The notes under the pieces were generated by a model, which was not told the DNA's origin, did not search any database, and saw nothing but the letters and a program-made list of their open reading frames with translations. 64,000 nucleotides of DNA from Phycisphaeraceae bacterium. GTDB lineage: Bacteria > Planctomycetota > Phycisphaerae > Phycisphaerales > UBA1924. Below are positions 44,022-52,624 of the stretch, in pieces (position 1 is the stretch's first letter; each line of letters begins with the position of its first letter). The stretch covers positions 806,001-870,000 of the forward strand of contig JAHBXF010000001.1 of the NCBI GenBank assembly GCA_019636615.1. The letters run 5' to 3'. The position numbers and the translations under genes are program-made.

Positions 44022-44546
44022 ATGACTGACAGCACACTCTCTTCCGATCTCACCCTGGGCCTGGGCGACCTCACGCCCCCCGCACCTTCCGAGAATGTCC
44101 GACCCCTCCGCGCCGCCAAGCCCGCCGACAAGCGCGGCTGGTGGTGGGGCACCGGCCGCCGCAAGACCGCCGTCGCCCGCGTCCGCCTCAAGCCCGCCAG
44201 CGGCTCCGATGTCGGCGTCACCATCGAAACCCAGGTCAAGAAGGTCACCAAGACCATCGACCAGTACTTCAGCGAAGAACGCGACAGGGTCGACGCCGTC
44301 TCGGCGCTCAAACTCGTCGGCGTCTTCGACAAGATGCGCGTCGTCGCCAAACTCCAGGGCGGCGGCCTCATGGGCCAGTCGCAGGCCCTGCGCCTGGCCA
44401 TCGCCCGCGCCCTGCGCGACTACGACCCCACCACCGAAGCCGCCCTGCGCGACGCCGGCTTCCTCACCCGCGACGCCCGCGAGGTCGAACGTAAGAAGTA
44501 CGGCCAGGCCGGCGCCCGCCGCCGCTTCCAGTTCAGCAAGCGTTAA
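44022..44546 (+). CDS. rpsI: 30S ribosomal protein S9 with N-terminal extension
   Basis: A 174-residue small-subunit protein; the conserved part begins near residue 40 (WWWGTGRRKTAVARVRLKP) and ends in KKYGQAGARRRFQFSKR, whose basic tail reaches the P site. The first ~40 residues (TLSSDLTLGLGDLTPPAP) are an extension absent from most bacterial S9 proteins. The middle GGGLMGQSQALRLAIARAL is normal. It follows rplM and ends 29 nt before a strong terminator, so the operon is probably rplM-rpsI only. Confidence 0.95.
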   Translation: MTDSTLSSDLTLGLGDLTPPAPSENVRPLRAAKPADKRGWWWGTGRRKTAVARVRLKPASGSDVGVTIETQVKKVTKTIDQYFSEERDRVDAVSALKLVGVFDKMRVVAKLQGGGLMGQSQALRLAIARALRDYDPTTEAALRDAGFLTRDAREVERKKYGQAGARRRFQFSKR

Positions 44547-44574
44547 TCCGCTTCTGCACGATGCATGTCAACAC

Positions 44575-44605
44575 AAAGGCGCTGGGTTGCCCCCAGCGCC
44601 TTTTT
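44575..44605 (+). terminator. Intrinsic terminator of rplM-rpsI
   Basis: AAAGGCGCTGGG pairs with CCCAGCGCCTTT across a 5-base loop, followed by more T (total TTTTT). Confidence 0.92.
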
Positions 44606-44835
44606 CATGCGCGCAACCGAACGCTCATTGCCCGGGTGACGCGCGCCACCCGGCAAGAAATCCGCCATCACACGCCGCGAGCCAGTGACACGCCGCCGCG
44701 GCCGTGATTGCACATCCCGCAACCTCCCCCCGCCCTCCGCGTATACCCCTCAGAAAGCCCGGGCACATCAACCCCGCTCACCGCGCGGCATATCGTGCCC
44801 CGCACACAGCGACCTCTCCGCCAGGAGCAGCCCGC

Positions 44836-46485
44836 ATGCGGTGGTTCATCATCCTTCTGCTCGCCTGCGCCGCTCACCTCTCGCTCCCGCCGCGCACCGC
44901 CCACGCGGACGGCAAACTCCTCTCCCGCTCGCAAGCGGTCGTGCGCATCCCAGACCAGCAGGCCCTCATCATCTGGCACAACGGCGAACAGACCCTCGTC
45001 GTCGAAACCCGCTTCGAACACCACGCCGACACGCCCGACAGCGACGAGGCCTCCTACGCCTGGCTCATCCCCATCCCCGGCGACGGCGCACGCGAAGGCT
45101 TCACCCCGCGCGTGCTCGAAGCAACGCCCGGCCTTTTTCCCACGCTCCGTAACATCTTCCGCCCGCGCATCGAGCGGTCCAGCGGCATCCCGTGGATGAT
45201 CGTGTTTCTCTTCTCGCTCGCGATACTCGCCGCCGCGCTCTCGCGCGCCAAGGTGTGGCCCCGCCTGCTCCTGGTCTTCAGCATCCTCACGCTCTTTGTT
45301 CTCTTCATGCTCCCCGCGTTAGGCACGGCGCGTGCCAGCCTCGCCGGCGACGGCGTGCTCATCTACGAACGTTCGCTCGTCGGCGCTTACGACGTGGCCG
45401 TGCTCGGGGCGGGCGACGCTTCAGGCGCCACCAATGCCGCCGCCGTGCGCGATTGGCTCAACGCCAACGGCTTCCGCACGCCGCCCGGCGTTGATGATGT
45501 CATGGACGCCTACACGCGCGACGGCTGGCTCTTTGTCGCGGCCAAGGTGCACGCCGATCTCCAGGCCCGGGCTTCAACCAGCGCCGGCACAAGCACCGAT
45601 GCCCTCACGCCGCACCCGCTCGCTGTGCGCTTCCGCACCGCGCACCCGGTCTACCCGCTCCGGCTCACCGGCGTGGGCAACGGGCCGCTGGGCGTTGATC
45701 TCTATATCTTCGGCCCCGGGCAGGCCGCCGCGCCCGGGCTGCGCGTCGAGCGCAGCGACACACCCGTCATTCCTACCGCCGACCAACTCCTCGAGATGCG
45801 CCATTCTCACCCGCGCACGCCCGCCGGCTCCATCCGCGTGGCGCACGCGGGGCTGCGAGCCCTCCTCCCGCTCGATACCAGCACTCAACCGCCGCTCGTG
45901 GCCACCAAACTCAGCGGCACCCTCTCGCCGCGACAGATGCAGCAGGATGCGCCCATCACCTGGCGGCCCGGCGCCTCGCCCGTGGGCGGTTCCGCCTTCT
46001 CGCCGCGAGGCGCGGTCGAACGCGCCACCGCCGCCGCGTGCATCTCACTCCTCGCCTGCGCGGCCTTTCTCGCCTTCTATGTCACGCTGCGCCCAAACAC
46101 CCACAGGGCCGCCGCCGCCGCGTGGAGCCTCGGCCTCGCCTTCGCGGCGTACATCATCGTTCTTCTCATCACGCCCACCGTGCGCATCACGACGCGCGAA
46201 GAGGTTCGCCGCGACATCATCGGCCTCTCCGATTTCTCACGGCGTCTCTACGACGCGCTGCAGGAAACGCCCGAACCGCTCGACGCCACGCGCGCCATGG
46301 ACATCGCCCAGCACCTGCGGCGCACCATCGCCGATGACGAGGGCCAGCCGCCGAACGCCGGCGATGGCCCCGGCGAGTATGCCATTCGCCTCACGCCCGA
46401 TGGGCTCCTCGAGTTCATCACCCACCGCGCCGACGGCAGCGAACACGTCGCGTGGCTCCTCAATGCCACACCCAACCCGCGCTGA
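44836..46485 (+). CDS. DUF2330-like membrane protein
   Basis: A 549-residue protein with a signal peptide (MRWFIILLLACAAHLSLPP) and an N-terminal domain (about 25-110, ALIIWHNGEQTLVVETRFE ... YAWLIPIPG) typical of DUF2330. Two membrane helices near 118-165 (IPWMIVFLFSLAILAAAL, LLVFSILTLFVLFMLPALG) separate a second copy-like extracytoplasmic domain (about 170-390), and two more helices lie near 400-450. AGGAG lies about 9 nt before ATG 44836. The N-terminal domain is normally extracytoplasmic; function is unknown. Confidence 0.75.
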   Translation: MRWFIILLLACAAHLSLPPRTAHADGKLLSRSQAVVRIPDQQALIIWHNGEQTLVVETRFEHHADTPDSDEASYAWLIPIPGDGAREGFTPRVLEATPGLFPTLRNIFRPRIERSSGIPWMIVFLFSLAILAAALSRAKVWPRLLLVFSILTLFVLFMLPALGTARASLAGDGVLIYERSLVGAYDVAVLGAGDASGATNAAAVRDWLNANGFRTPPGVDDVMDAYTRDGWLFVAAKVHADLQARASTSAGTSTDALTPHPLAVRFRTAHPVYPLRLTGVGNGPLGVDLYIFGPGQAAAPGLRVERSDTPVIPTADQLLEMRHSHPRTPAGSIRVAHAGLRALLPLDTSTQPPLVATKLSGTLSPRQMQQDAPITWRPGASPVGGSAFSPRGAVERATAAACISLLACAAFLAFYVTLRPNTHRAAAAAWSLGLAFAAYIIVLLITPTVRITTREEVRRDIIGLSDFSRRLYDALQETPEPLDATRAMDIAQHLRRTIADDEGQPPNAGDGPGEYAIRLTPDGLLEFITHRADGSEHVAWLLNATPNPR

Positions 46486-46597
46486 CGGCGGGGGAACACT
46501 CACCGCTAACACTCGGCGACGGGCACCGGATCAGCGGGATACATACTCGTGACCACATCAACGAGCGGCCCTCATCCATGTCGCTTTGCCAGGGTGC

Positions 46598-46622
46598 CGT
46601 GGTATGGCTTTGCCATGCCACG
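46598..46622. repeat. REP-like palindromic hairpin
   Basis: CGTGGTATGGC pairs with GCCATGCCACG (one G-T pair) around a TTT loop. It is not followed by a T tract, so it looks like a dispersed palindromic element rather than a terminator. I could not test for other genomic copies. Confidence 0.5.
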
Positions 46623-46683
46623 CATGCACTCTCAACCACCCCCAACGCCCCGCATCACCACGAACCCCCAACTCTCTCGCTCC

Positions 46684-46711
46684 GCCGAATGCCGAATGAC
46701 CAATGCCGAAT
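46684..46711 (+). repeat. Four 7-bp tandem units GCCGAAT (one diverged)
   Basis: GCCGAAT, GCCGAAT, GACCAAT, GCCGAAT. They lie between the hairpin at 46598 and the DUF486 start, in an otherwise noncoding stretch. Confidence 0.6.
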
Positions 46712-46748
46712 GCCGCGCTTTCACACCCCCCTACCCTCACCCCCACGT

Positions 46749-47123
46749 ATGCTCTCGCGCGCCATACCGGCTCTTGTCCTTCTCGTCATCTCCAACATCT
46801 TCATGAACTTCGCGTGGTATTACCACGTGAAGGTCAAGGCCTGGCCCATCTGGCTGGCCATCCTCGTGTCGTGGGGCATCGCCTTCTTCGAATACTGCTT
46901 CCAGGTGCCGGCCAACCGGCTGGGCCATGTTGACTACGGCGGCCCCTTCGGCGTGCCGCAACTGAAGATCATCCAGGAAGCCATCACCCTCATCGTCTTC
47001 AGCGTCTTCACCGTCGTTGTGCTGCCCAACGAAAAACTCCGCTGGACAGACTTCGTCGCCTTCGCCCTGGTGCTGGCGGCGGTCACGGTGTCGGTGCTCG
47101 GGCGCATGAACGCGACGCGCTAA
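46749..47123 (+). CDS. DUF486/DMT-family small membrane protein
   Basis: A 124-residue protein with four predicted membrane helices. SNIFMNFAWYYHVK, SWGIAFFEYCFQVPANRLG, FGVPQLKIIQEAITLIVF and FVAFALVLAAVTVSVLG are all typical of DUF486, which resembles half of a drug/metabolite transporter. ATG 46749 begins directly with the first helix; TACCCT 11 nt upstream is a possible -10 box. Substrate unknown. It is followed by a 380-bp C-rich spacer. Confidence 0.85.
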   Translation: MLSRAIPALVLLVISNIFMNFAWYYHVKVKAWPIWLAILVSWGIAFFEYCFQVPANRLGHVDYGGPFGVPQLKIIQEAITLIVFSVFTVVVLPNEKLRWTDFVAFALVLAAVTVSVLGRMNATR

Positions 47124-47506
47124 CCCCCGGGCACACACCACCACCCGTCTCAACGCGAGCCCGCCCCACGCCCCTTCCCTGGGCCACACCTTCGCCCCAC
47201 CAAACCCCGGCCCAACACTCGCGCCCGTGCTCTGCCCGCACACCTCCCGCTCTTGCCCACGCCTGCCCGCACGCACCCACCACGCGCCCGCCTCAACCCA
47301 ACCCTTCCCAGACCAACCCAACCTATCCCAGCCCGGCCCGCGCCCACCCCACACCAAGCCGCGACCGCACGCAAACCCCAAACACGCCCCACACCCGGCA
47401 CCTTCTGCACGGGTCCAGAGCACGTACCATGAACGCGTTGGGCCACAATCCCCAACAAGTCACCGGCACGCACGCCCCGCACGGGGCCTTATGAAGGGAA
47501 TCGCTC
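47124..47506 (+). other. C-rich, G-poor spacer after DUF486
   Basis: 383 bp with no convincing gene. From about 47140 to 47410 the plus strand is dominated by C with few G, and it contains irregular CCCACCA/CCCAACC repeats. As RNA this would suit Rho binding. TACCAT at 47426 may be the -10 box of the DoxX gene. Confidence 0.5.
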
Positions 47507-48424
47507 ATGGCTGGTTGCGGCTCGTCGATGGCTCCTCTCTTCCTTCGCCTCGCGCTGGGCGTCACGTTTCTGTGGGCGGGCTTTGGCAAGGTTCTAGAAA
47601 CCATGCCTGTTCAGGGCGAGCGCGCCGCCGCGCTGGCCAACATGGGCGTCAGCCTCTCGCCCCCCAAGGTCGCCGCGCCCAAGAACGGCGCTGCCTCGGC
47701 ACAGCCCGCGCCCACCACCCCCACCACCCCCACCCCCCCCACCGCCGCGCCGCCCCAGCCCCCCGCCACGGTGCCCCCCACTGCGCCTCCCACCGCCCCC
47801 GAAGCCAAAGAACCACCTGCCGACAACGCCCGCGCCGCGCGCCCGCTGATGCGCCTGCAGACCGAGGCCGCGCCCCAGGCGGCTACCTCCGCATCGCCTA
47901 AGAAATACACCGCGGCCGACTTCCCGCAGGAACTCACCGTGCCGCGCGTGTATGGGCTGTCGTTGCTGCTTACCAGCGCGGCCAACCCGGTGCCACGCGC
48001 CAGCGACGGCGTGACACCCATGCCCATCTGGCCGGCGTCGCTCGTGCAAGACCGCTGGCCTGTGTACACCGCGTGGTTCGTGGTCGTCTCTGAACTCGTC
48101 GGCGGGCTCTTCGTGCTCGTGGGGCTGCTCACACGCATCAGCGCGGCCTTTCTTGCCGGTGCGATGGCCGGCGCCATGTGGCTCACGCAGATCGGCCCGG
48201 CCATCCAGAGCGGGGTCACGTGGGCCGGCTTCCTGCCGCGCCACGCGCCTTTCGGCTTTGATGCCGCGGGCAACTATCTCTTCACGATTCTGCTGTGGCA
48301 ACTCGCGCTGCTGTGCGCGGCCAAGGCGCTCTTCTTCCTGGGCGGGGGCTTTCTTTCGTTCGACCGCGCGCTCTTCCCCGCATCGGGCGGCCCGCGCCGG
48401 CCCATGCCCGTGGATGCGGACTGA
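47507..48424 (+). CDS. DoxX-family membrane protein with a long Pro/Ala-rich insert
   Basis: A 305-residue protein. The first helix FLRLALGVTFLWAGFGKVLE (about 11-30) is typical of DoxX. An inserted stretch of roughly 115 residues, rich in Pro, Thr and Ala (about 50-140), separates it from three more helices (WFVVVSELVGGLFVLVGLLT, AFLAGAMAGAMWL, LFTILLWQLALLCAAKALFF). A GAAGGGA Shine-Dalgarno lies 7 nt before ATG 47507. DoxX proteins are linked to quinone or thiol metabolism in some bacteria; the function here is unknown. The insert is unusual and probably extracytoplasmic. Confidence 0.8.
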   Translation: MAGCGSSMAPLFLRLALGVTFLWAGFGKVLETMPVQGERAAALANMGVSLSPPKVAAPKNGAASAQPAPTTPTTPTPPTAAPPQPPATVPPTAPPTAPEAKEPPADNARAARPLMRLQTEAAPQAATSASPKKYTAADFPQELTVPRVYGLSLLLTSAANPVPRASDGVTPMPIWPASLVQDRWPVYTAWFVVVSELVGGLFVLVGLLTRISAAFLAGAMAGAMWLTQIGPAIQSGVTWAGFLPRHAPFGFDAAGNYLFTILLWQLALLCAAKALFFLGGGFLSFDRALFPASGGPRRPMPVDAD

Positions 48425-48460
48425 TCGCCCCGCGTGATCTCGTGCCCCGGCGGCGAAACG

Positions 48461-48466
48461 TACGAT
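48461..48466 (+). promoter_or_regulatory. -10 candidate TACGAT, leaderless spacing
   Basis: TACGAT ends 8 nt before GTG 48475. Confidence 0.5.
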
Positions 48467-48474
48467 GGTGATAC

Positions 48475-49509
48475 GTGCCCACGGCCAGCCCCCAAAAGCC
48501 CGCCGCAACCCAGTCGCCGCGCGCTGCCTTCGGCCGCCGCTGGCTGACGGTGGGCCTTGTGTGCTCGCTGGGCTTTCACGCGGCGGCGATGTACGCCCTG
48601 ACGCGGGTCGAAATCTCGCGTCTGCTGCCGCGCGGGCCGCTGGCCGATGTCGAAGCCTCGACGCTGCTGAGCCTGAGCATGCCGCCCGCCGCGCCGCCGA
48701 TGGTACAGCCACAGCCCGAGCCCGAGCCCGAGCCCGAACCACAGCCCGCCGAAGAACCGCCCACGCCCGAGCCGGCAGAGGCGATCGTGATTGCCCCGGC
48801 GCACGAAAGCCCTGCGCCGCCACCACCGCCAACTCCCGCCGCGCCCCCTCCGCCGCCATCGCTGCCCGCACAGCCGAAACTTGCCGCGCCCGCGCCGCCG
48901 CAGGCGCTCACCGCCTCGTTCGCCGGGGTGCGCTCCGAGCGCGCGGCCAGCATTGTCTACGTGCTTGATGCGTCGGGCGCCATGACCACCAGCCTGCACA
49001 TGGTCAAGCAGGAACTGCTGCGCTCGATCGCGCGGCTTGATGCCTCGCAGCGCTTTCAGATTGTGGTATACCGCGCGCCGCCCGGCGCCGAGCAGGTGCA
49101 GACCGAAACGCTCGACGGCGCATCGGGCCTGCTGCCCGCGACCGACGCCGCGAAGATGCGCGCCGCCGCCTGGCTGGCGGGCATCAACCCCTCGGGCCGC
49201 TCAGACCCGGCCGAAGGGCTGCGCCGTGCGCTGGCCTTCTCGCCAGACCTCGTCTTTCTGCTCACGCGCAGCATTCAGCGCTCCGGCCCCGACGCGCAGT
49301 GGGGCCGGGGCAACGCGGCGACGCTCGACGACCTCGACCGCCTCAACCCGCGCTCGATGATCACCGGCCGTCGCGCCACGGTCATCAAGCCCCTGCAGTT
49401 TCTCGACCCCGATCCCTCGGGCCTGCTGCCCGCCATCGCCGAGGCGCACGGCGACGGCCCCGGCTCGTACCGCGTGGTGCGGCTGGAACAACTCGCGTCG
49501 CCCCAGTGA
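48475..49509 (+). CDS. VWA-like protein with TonB-like Pro/Glu linker
   Basis: A 344-residue protein. One N-terminal membrane helix (WLTVGLVCSLGFHAAAMYAL) is followed by a Pro/Glu repeat (PEPEPEPEPQP) and a Pro-rich linker (about 65-145) that could span the periplasm as in TonB. The C-terminal domain (about 155-330) starts IVYVLDASGAM, the von Willebrand factor A pattern, but the MIDAS DxSxS is DASGA, lacking the second Ser, so metal binding is doubtful. GTG 48475 is supported by TACGAT 8 nt upstream. It is closely followed by tmk. Confidence 0.75.
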   Translation: MPTASPQKPAATQSPRAAFGRRWLTVGLVCSLGFHAAAMYALTRVEISRLLPRGPLADVEASTLLSLSMPPAAPPMVQPQPEPEPEPEPQPAEEPPTPEPAEAIVIAPAHESPAPPPPPTPAAPPPPPSLPAQPKLAAPAPPQALTASFAGVRSERAASIVYVLDASGAMTTSLHMVKQELLRSIARLDASQRFQIVVYRAPPGAEQVQTETLDGASGLLPATDAAKMRAAAWLAGINPSGRSDPAEGLRRALAFSPDLVFLLTRSIQRSGPDAQWGRGNAATLDDLDRLNPRSMITGRRATVIKPLQFLDPDPSGLLPAIAEAHGDGPGSYRVVRLEQLASPQ

Positions 49510-49513
49510 ACGC

Positions 49514-49519
49514 TACACT
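49514..49519 (+). promoter_or_regulatory. -10 candidate TACACT for tmk, leaderless spacing
   Basis: TACACT begins 4 nt after the upstream stop codon and ends 8 nt before GTG 49528. Confidence 0.5.
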
Positions 49520-49527
49520 GGCTCCCC

Positions 49528-50235
49528 GTGACCCACACCGCCCACTGGATCAGCGCGCTCCGCGGCCGCTTCATCGCCCTTGAAGGGGCCGACGGCTCGG
49601 GGAAGTCCACGCAACTCGCACGGCTGCTCGACCTGCTCTCGGCGCAGGGGCTGCCGGTGGTGAACGTGCGCGAGCCGGGCGGCACCAGCGTGGGCGAGCG
49701 CATCCGCGACATCCTGCTCGACCGCAACAGCGAGATGACGCTGCACTGCGAGATGCTGCTGTACATGGCCAGCCGCGCGCAACTCATCGACGAGCGCATC
49801 AGCCCCGCGCTGCGGCGAGGCGAGGTTGTGATCGCCGACCGCTTTGTTTCATCGACCTACGCCTATCAGGGCGCCGGCGGCGGCGTTCCGGCGGAAGACA
49901 TCGACCACGTGGCGGCCGCCGCGCTGCGGGGCGTGGTGCCGAACCTGGTGGTGATCTTCGATGTTGACTCGGTGACGGCGGCCAAGCGCACGCAGGGGCT
50001 TGAGCGAGTGGGCAAGCGCAAGGCCGCGCCGCCCGCGACGGCGAGCCTCTTCGCCGACCGCATCGAGCAGCGCCCGGCCGATTTTCACGCGCGCGTGCGC
50101 GAGAGTTATCTGGCGCAGGCCAAGGCCCAGCCGCACCGCCACCTGGTGATCAACGCCGCGCAGGCGCCCGACGAGGTGTGGGCCGACCTGTGCCGCGGGC
50201 TCGAGGCATGGTGCGCGGCCAACGCCGTCGCGTGA
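49528..50235 (+). CDS. tmk: Thymidylate kinase
   Basis: Phosphorylates dTMP to dTDP with ATP, for DNA synthesis. The 235-residue product has the P-loop EGADGSGKST (19-28), the dTMP-binding REPGGTSVGE (about 49-58) and DRFVSSTYAYQGAGGGV (about 107-123) with the DR(Y/F) motif; the LID region carries RTQGLERVGKRK. About 12 residues precede the usual start. GTG 49528 is set by TACACT 8 nt upstream. The stop is 10 bp from the convergent dockerin-tailed gene. Confidence 0.93.
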   Translation: MTHTAHWISALRGRFIALEGADGSGKSTQLARLLDLLSAQGLPVVNVREPGGTSVGERIRDILLDRNSEMTLHCEMLLYMASRAQLIDERISPALRRGEVVIADRFVSSTYAYQGAGGGVPAEDIDHVAAAALRGVVPNLVVIFDVDSVTAAKRTQGLERVGKRKAAPPATASLFADRIEQRPADFHARVRESYLAQAKAQPHRHLVINAAQAPDEVWADLCRGLEAWCAANAVA

Positions 50236-50245
50236 GAGTCGTGTG

Positions 50246-51676
50246 TCAGCAGCCGTTTCCCCAACGCTGGAAGAAGGCGTCAACATCCGCGCCGTCGATG
50301 CCTCCGTCCTGGTTGAAATCCGCGGCGGGCAGGCCGTTCTCCCACGTCTCGTAGAAGGCCTCGACATCCGCGCCGTCCACACCGCCGTCTTCGTTGAAGT
50401 CCGCGGGGCAGCGCACGCGCAGCGTTGCGTGGAACGTATGGAACGAGCCGCAGGGGGTCGTCACCAGCACGTCGTAGCGCCCAGAGTCTGAGACGCGGGC
50501 ATCGGTGATCACCAGTTCCTGCGTATTCGCGCCGGAGATGCGCCCGCCGTTTTCGAGCGAAGACCCGTCCACGCGCCAGCGAAGTTCCACGTCGCCTGAA
50601 CCAACCACGCCGACGGTCAGCATCGCGGTCTGGCCCGGCTCGACCGTGAGATCGGCCGGCGGCCGCGCCACATACGGGTCGCCCTGCAACTCCCAGGTGT
50701 CTGCGAACTGCCCGTTGAGCTGCTGACCACCGGCCGCCAGGAACCTGTTGCGGTGTCTGTCGTACGCGAAGCCGAAGATATACCGTGGAGCGGGACGCGT
50801 GCCGGGAACAACGCGCTGAGTCCATGTCGTTCCGTTCCATTCCCACACGTCGTTCTGGCGACCTCCGGGGTTCGCCGACCCCGCGAAGAGCACGACGCGG
50901 CGACGGAAAGCGTCGTACGCCATTCCTTGTCCCATCCGGGGAGTCGGGCCGGCCACCTGCTTCTGGGTCCATGCTGCGCCATCCCACTCCCACGTATCGC
51001 CCATGCGTGCGAAGGTGTTGTCGCCGCCCCCGAAGACGACCGTGACGGCGCGTGATTCGTCGTAGGCGATGCCCGCGAAGCCGCGGGGCGGCGGGGCGGT
51101 GCCGGCGGGGTTGGCGTTGACCCACTGCGTGCCGTTCCATTCCCATGTGCCCAGCACATCGTGCTTTCCGCCGAACAGAAGTGTGCGGCCGTCGGCGGCG
51201 TGATAGGCCATGCCCTGGCCGTGCCGGGCCGCCGGCCCGCCGAATGTCTTGAGTGCCCAGTTCGTGCCGTCAAACTCGTACGTGCCCCCGATGTGATGAT
51301 TGTTGGGGTTGCCGGGAACGCCGACGAAACTCGCGCCCCCGTTGAGCACCACAACCCCGCGTGCGGGGTCGTAACTCAGCGCGTGCTCCCATCGCTTCGG
51401 CGCGGGCGAAGACACATCCAGCAGCACCCACTCATCGCCGATGAGCACGCGGGTGTCCTCGAGTTCGATGTAGTTGGGGAAGACCCCGATCGCCCCGCCG
51501 TAGAGCAGGGCCCGCCCGCGTGCCTCGTCGTACACCATCTGGAACGAATGTCGCTCCCCCATGCTTGAAGCGCTCACCAGGCGCCACACGCCCACGCCGC
51601 AGTCTTGCGCCCAGGCACCGCCGCACGCGGCCGTCATCGCCGCCGCCGGAAGGATCCATCGCTTCGTGCACTTCAT
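50246..51676 (-). CDS. Secreted Kelch/Ig protein with GC-type dockerin-like module
   Basis: A 476-residue extracellular protein. A signal peptide (ILPAAAMTAACGGAWAQ) precedes about six Kelch-type blades with the recurring MAYDxxRxRVVLFGG and WEWNGTxWTQ pattern (about 35-320). An Ig-like domain (about 325-415: ADLTVEPGQTAMLTVGVV ... DSGRYDVLVTTPCG) follows. The C terminus is CPADFNEDGG ... FYETWENG ... ADFNQDGG ... FFQRWGNGC, the shared module in a slightly shorter form. AGAGGAG lies 9 nt before ATG 51676. It is the closest paralogue in layout to the gene at 52910. Confidence 0.87.
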   Translation of the reverse strand: MKCTKRWILPAAAMTAACGGAWAQDCGVGVWRLVSASSMGERHSFQMVYDEARGRALLYGGAIGVFPNYIELEDTRVLIGDEWVLLDVSSPAPKRWEHALSYDPARGVVVLNGGASFVGVPGNPNNHHIGGTYEFDGTNWALKTFGGPAARHGQGMAYHAADGRTLLFGGKHDVLGTWEWNGTQWVNANPAGTAPPPRGFAGIAYDESRAVTVVFGGGDNTFARMGDTWEWDGAAWTQKQVAGPTPRMGQGMAYDAFRRRVVLFAGSANPGGRQNDVWEWNGTTWTQRVVPGTRPAPRYIFGFAYDRHRNRFLAAGGQQLNGQFADTWELQGDPYVARPPADLTVEPGQTAMLTVGVVGSGDVELRWRVDGSSLENGGRISGANTQELVITDARVSDSGRYDVLVTTPCGSFHTFHATLRVRCPADFNEDGGVDGADVEAFYETWENGLPAADFNQDGGIDGADVDAFFQRWGNGC

Positions 51677-51925
51677 GGCCGATCTCCTCTGCGTGTCACC
51701 CGCCACATTGTTACCCCGACGCGGCGCGTGTGACCTGCGGACCTCGAATCGCCTTCAACCCGTCTGTTCGCACGATGCTCGGCACGGTACAGGGATGCAC
51801 CGCGCACGATCGTGGCCCTTCACCGGCATATGTCTGTCGCGGGGCGCTTCCTTGCCGTTTTCGCAGTGCTGGCGATGACGGATTCCGGGGCAAGGGTGCA
51901 GGGTTCGACAGAGGCCAGACCCTAC

Positions 51926-51931
51926 TACCAT
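51926..51931 (+). promoter_or_regulatory. -10 candidate TACCAT for plsY, leaderless spacing
   Basis: TACCAT ends 9 nt before ATG 51941. Confidence 0.45.
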
Positions 51932-51940
51932 GGCCCCCTC

Positions 51941-52624
51941 ATGCTCGTGGCCCTTTTCATTCTCGGGGCGTTCCTGGCGGGGTCGATCCCCACGGGGCTG
52001 CTCATCGGCAAGGCCAAGGGCATCGACATCCGCACGGTGGGCTCGAAGAACATCGGGGCGACCAACGTCGGGCGGGTCTTTGGCCGCCGCTTCTTCTTTC
52101 TCTGCTTTGCCATCGATTTTTCCAAGAGCCTGGTGCCCGTGGCCCTGGCGGGGTGGTGGTTGGGCGGCCTGGGTGTGTTCGGCCCGCTGCCCGCCGGCGT
52201 GTCGCTGGCGTGGGTGGGCGTGATGGCCGCGGCGGTGCTGGGCAACATCTTCAACCCGTGGCTTGGCTTCAAGGGGGGCAAGGGCGTGGCCACCAGCATC
52301 GGGGCGATCATGGGTGTCTTCCCCGCGCTGGCCGTGCCGGCGGTGGCGGCCTGTGTGGTGTGGTTCTGCACGCTGAAGATCAAGGGGTATATCAGCCTGG
52401 CGTCGATCGTGGCCGCGGGCGCGCTGCCGCTGCTTACGGCGGGGCAGTTTGCGGCCGATTCGCTGCGTCGCGGCGCGGGCATGGGCGAAGCGCTGCGCGC
52501 CGGCGCGCCGTTCGTTGCGGTGTGCGCCGCGCTGGCCGCGCTGGTGATCTGGAAGCATCGCGCCAACATCGCCCGGCTTCGTGCGGGGACCGAGCCCAAG
52601 GCGGGGGAGCGGGCGAAAGCCTGA
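51941..52624 (+). CDS. plsY: Glycerol-3-phosphate acyltransferase PlsY
   Basis: A 227-residue inner-membrane enzyme that acylates glycerol 3-phosphate from acyl-phosphate, starting phospholipid synthesis. FLAGSIPTGLLIGK near the N terminus, the RTVGSKNIGATNVGRVFG motif and FNPWLGFKGGKGVATSIG are the three conserved PlsY motifs. Five or more membrane helices are present. I start at ATG 51941 because the family's first helix begins there and TACCAT ends 9 nt before it; the open frame extends upstream to 51812. The partner plsX is not in the window. Confidence 0.92.
   Translation: MLVALFILGAFLAGSIPTGLLIGKAKGIDIRTVGSKNIGATNVGRVFGRRFFFLCFAIDFSKSLVPVALAGWWLGGLGVFGPLPAGVSLAWVGVMAAAVLGNIFNPWLGFKGGKGVATSIGAIMGVFPALAVPAVAACVVWFCTLKIKGYISLASIVAAGALPLLTAGQFAADSLRRGAGMGEALRAGAPFVAVCAALAALVIWKHRANIARLRAGTEPKAGERAKA

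Noticed and set aside
44632..44653. 7-bp hairpin as a second terminator after rpsI
   Set aside because: Loop of 8 bases and no T tract; the strong terminator at 44575 already suffices.
46452..46748. N-terminal extension of DUF486 to 46452
   Set aside because: It would translate the repeats and hairpin into low-complexity sequence; the DUF486 family starts at the first helix, ATG 46749.
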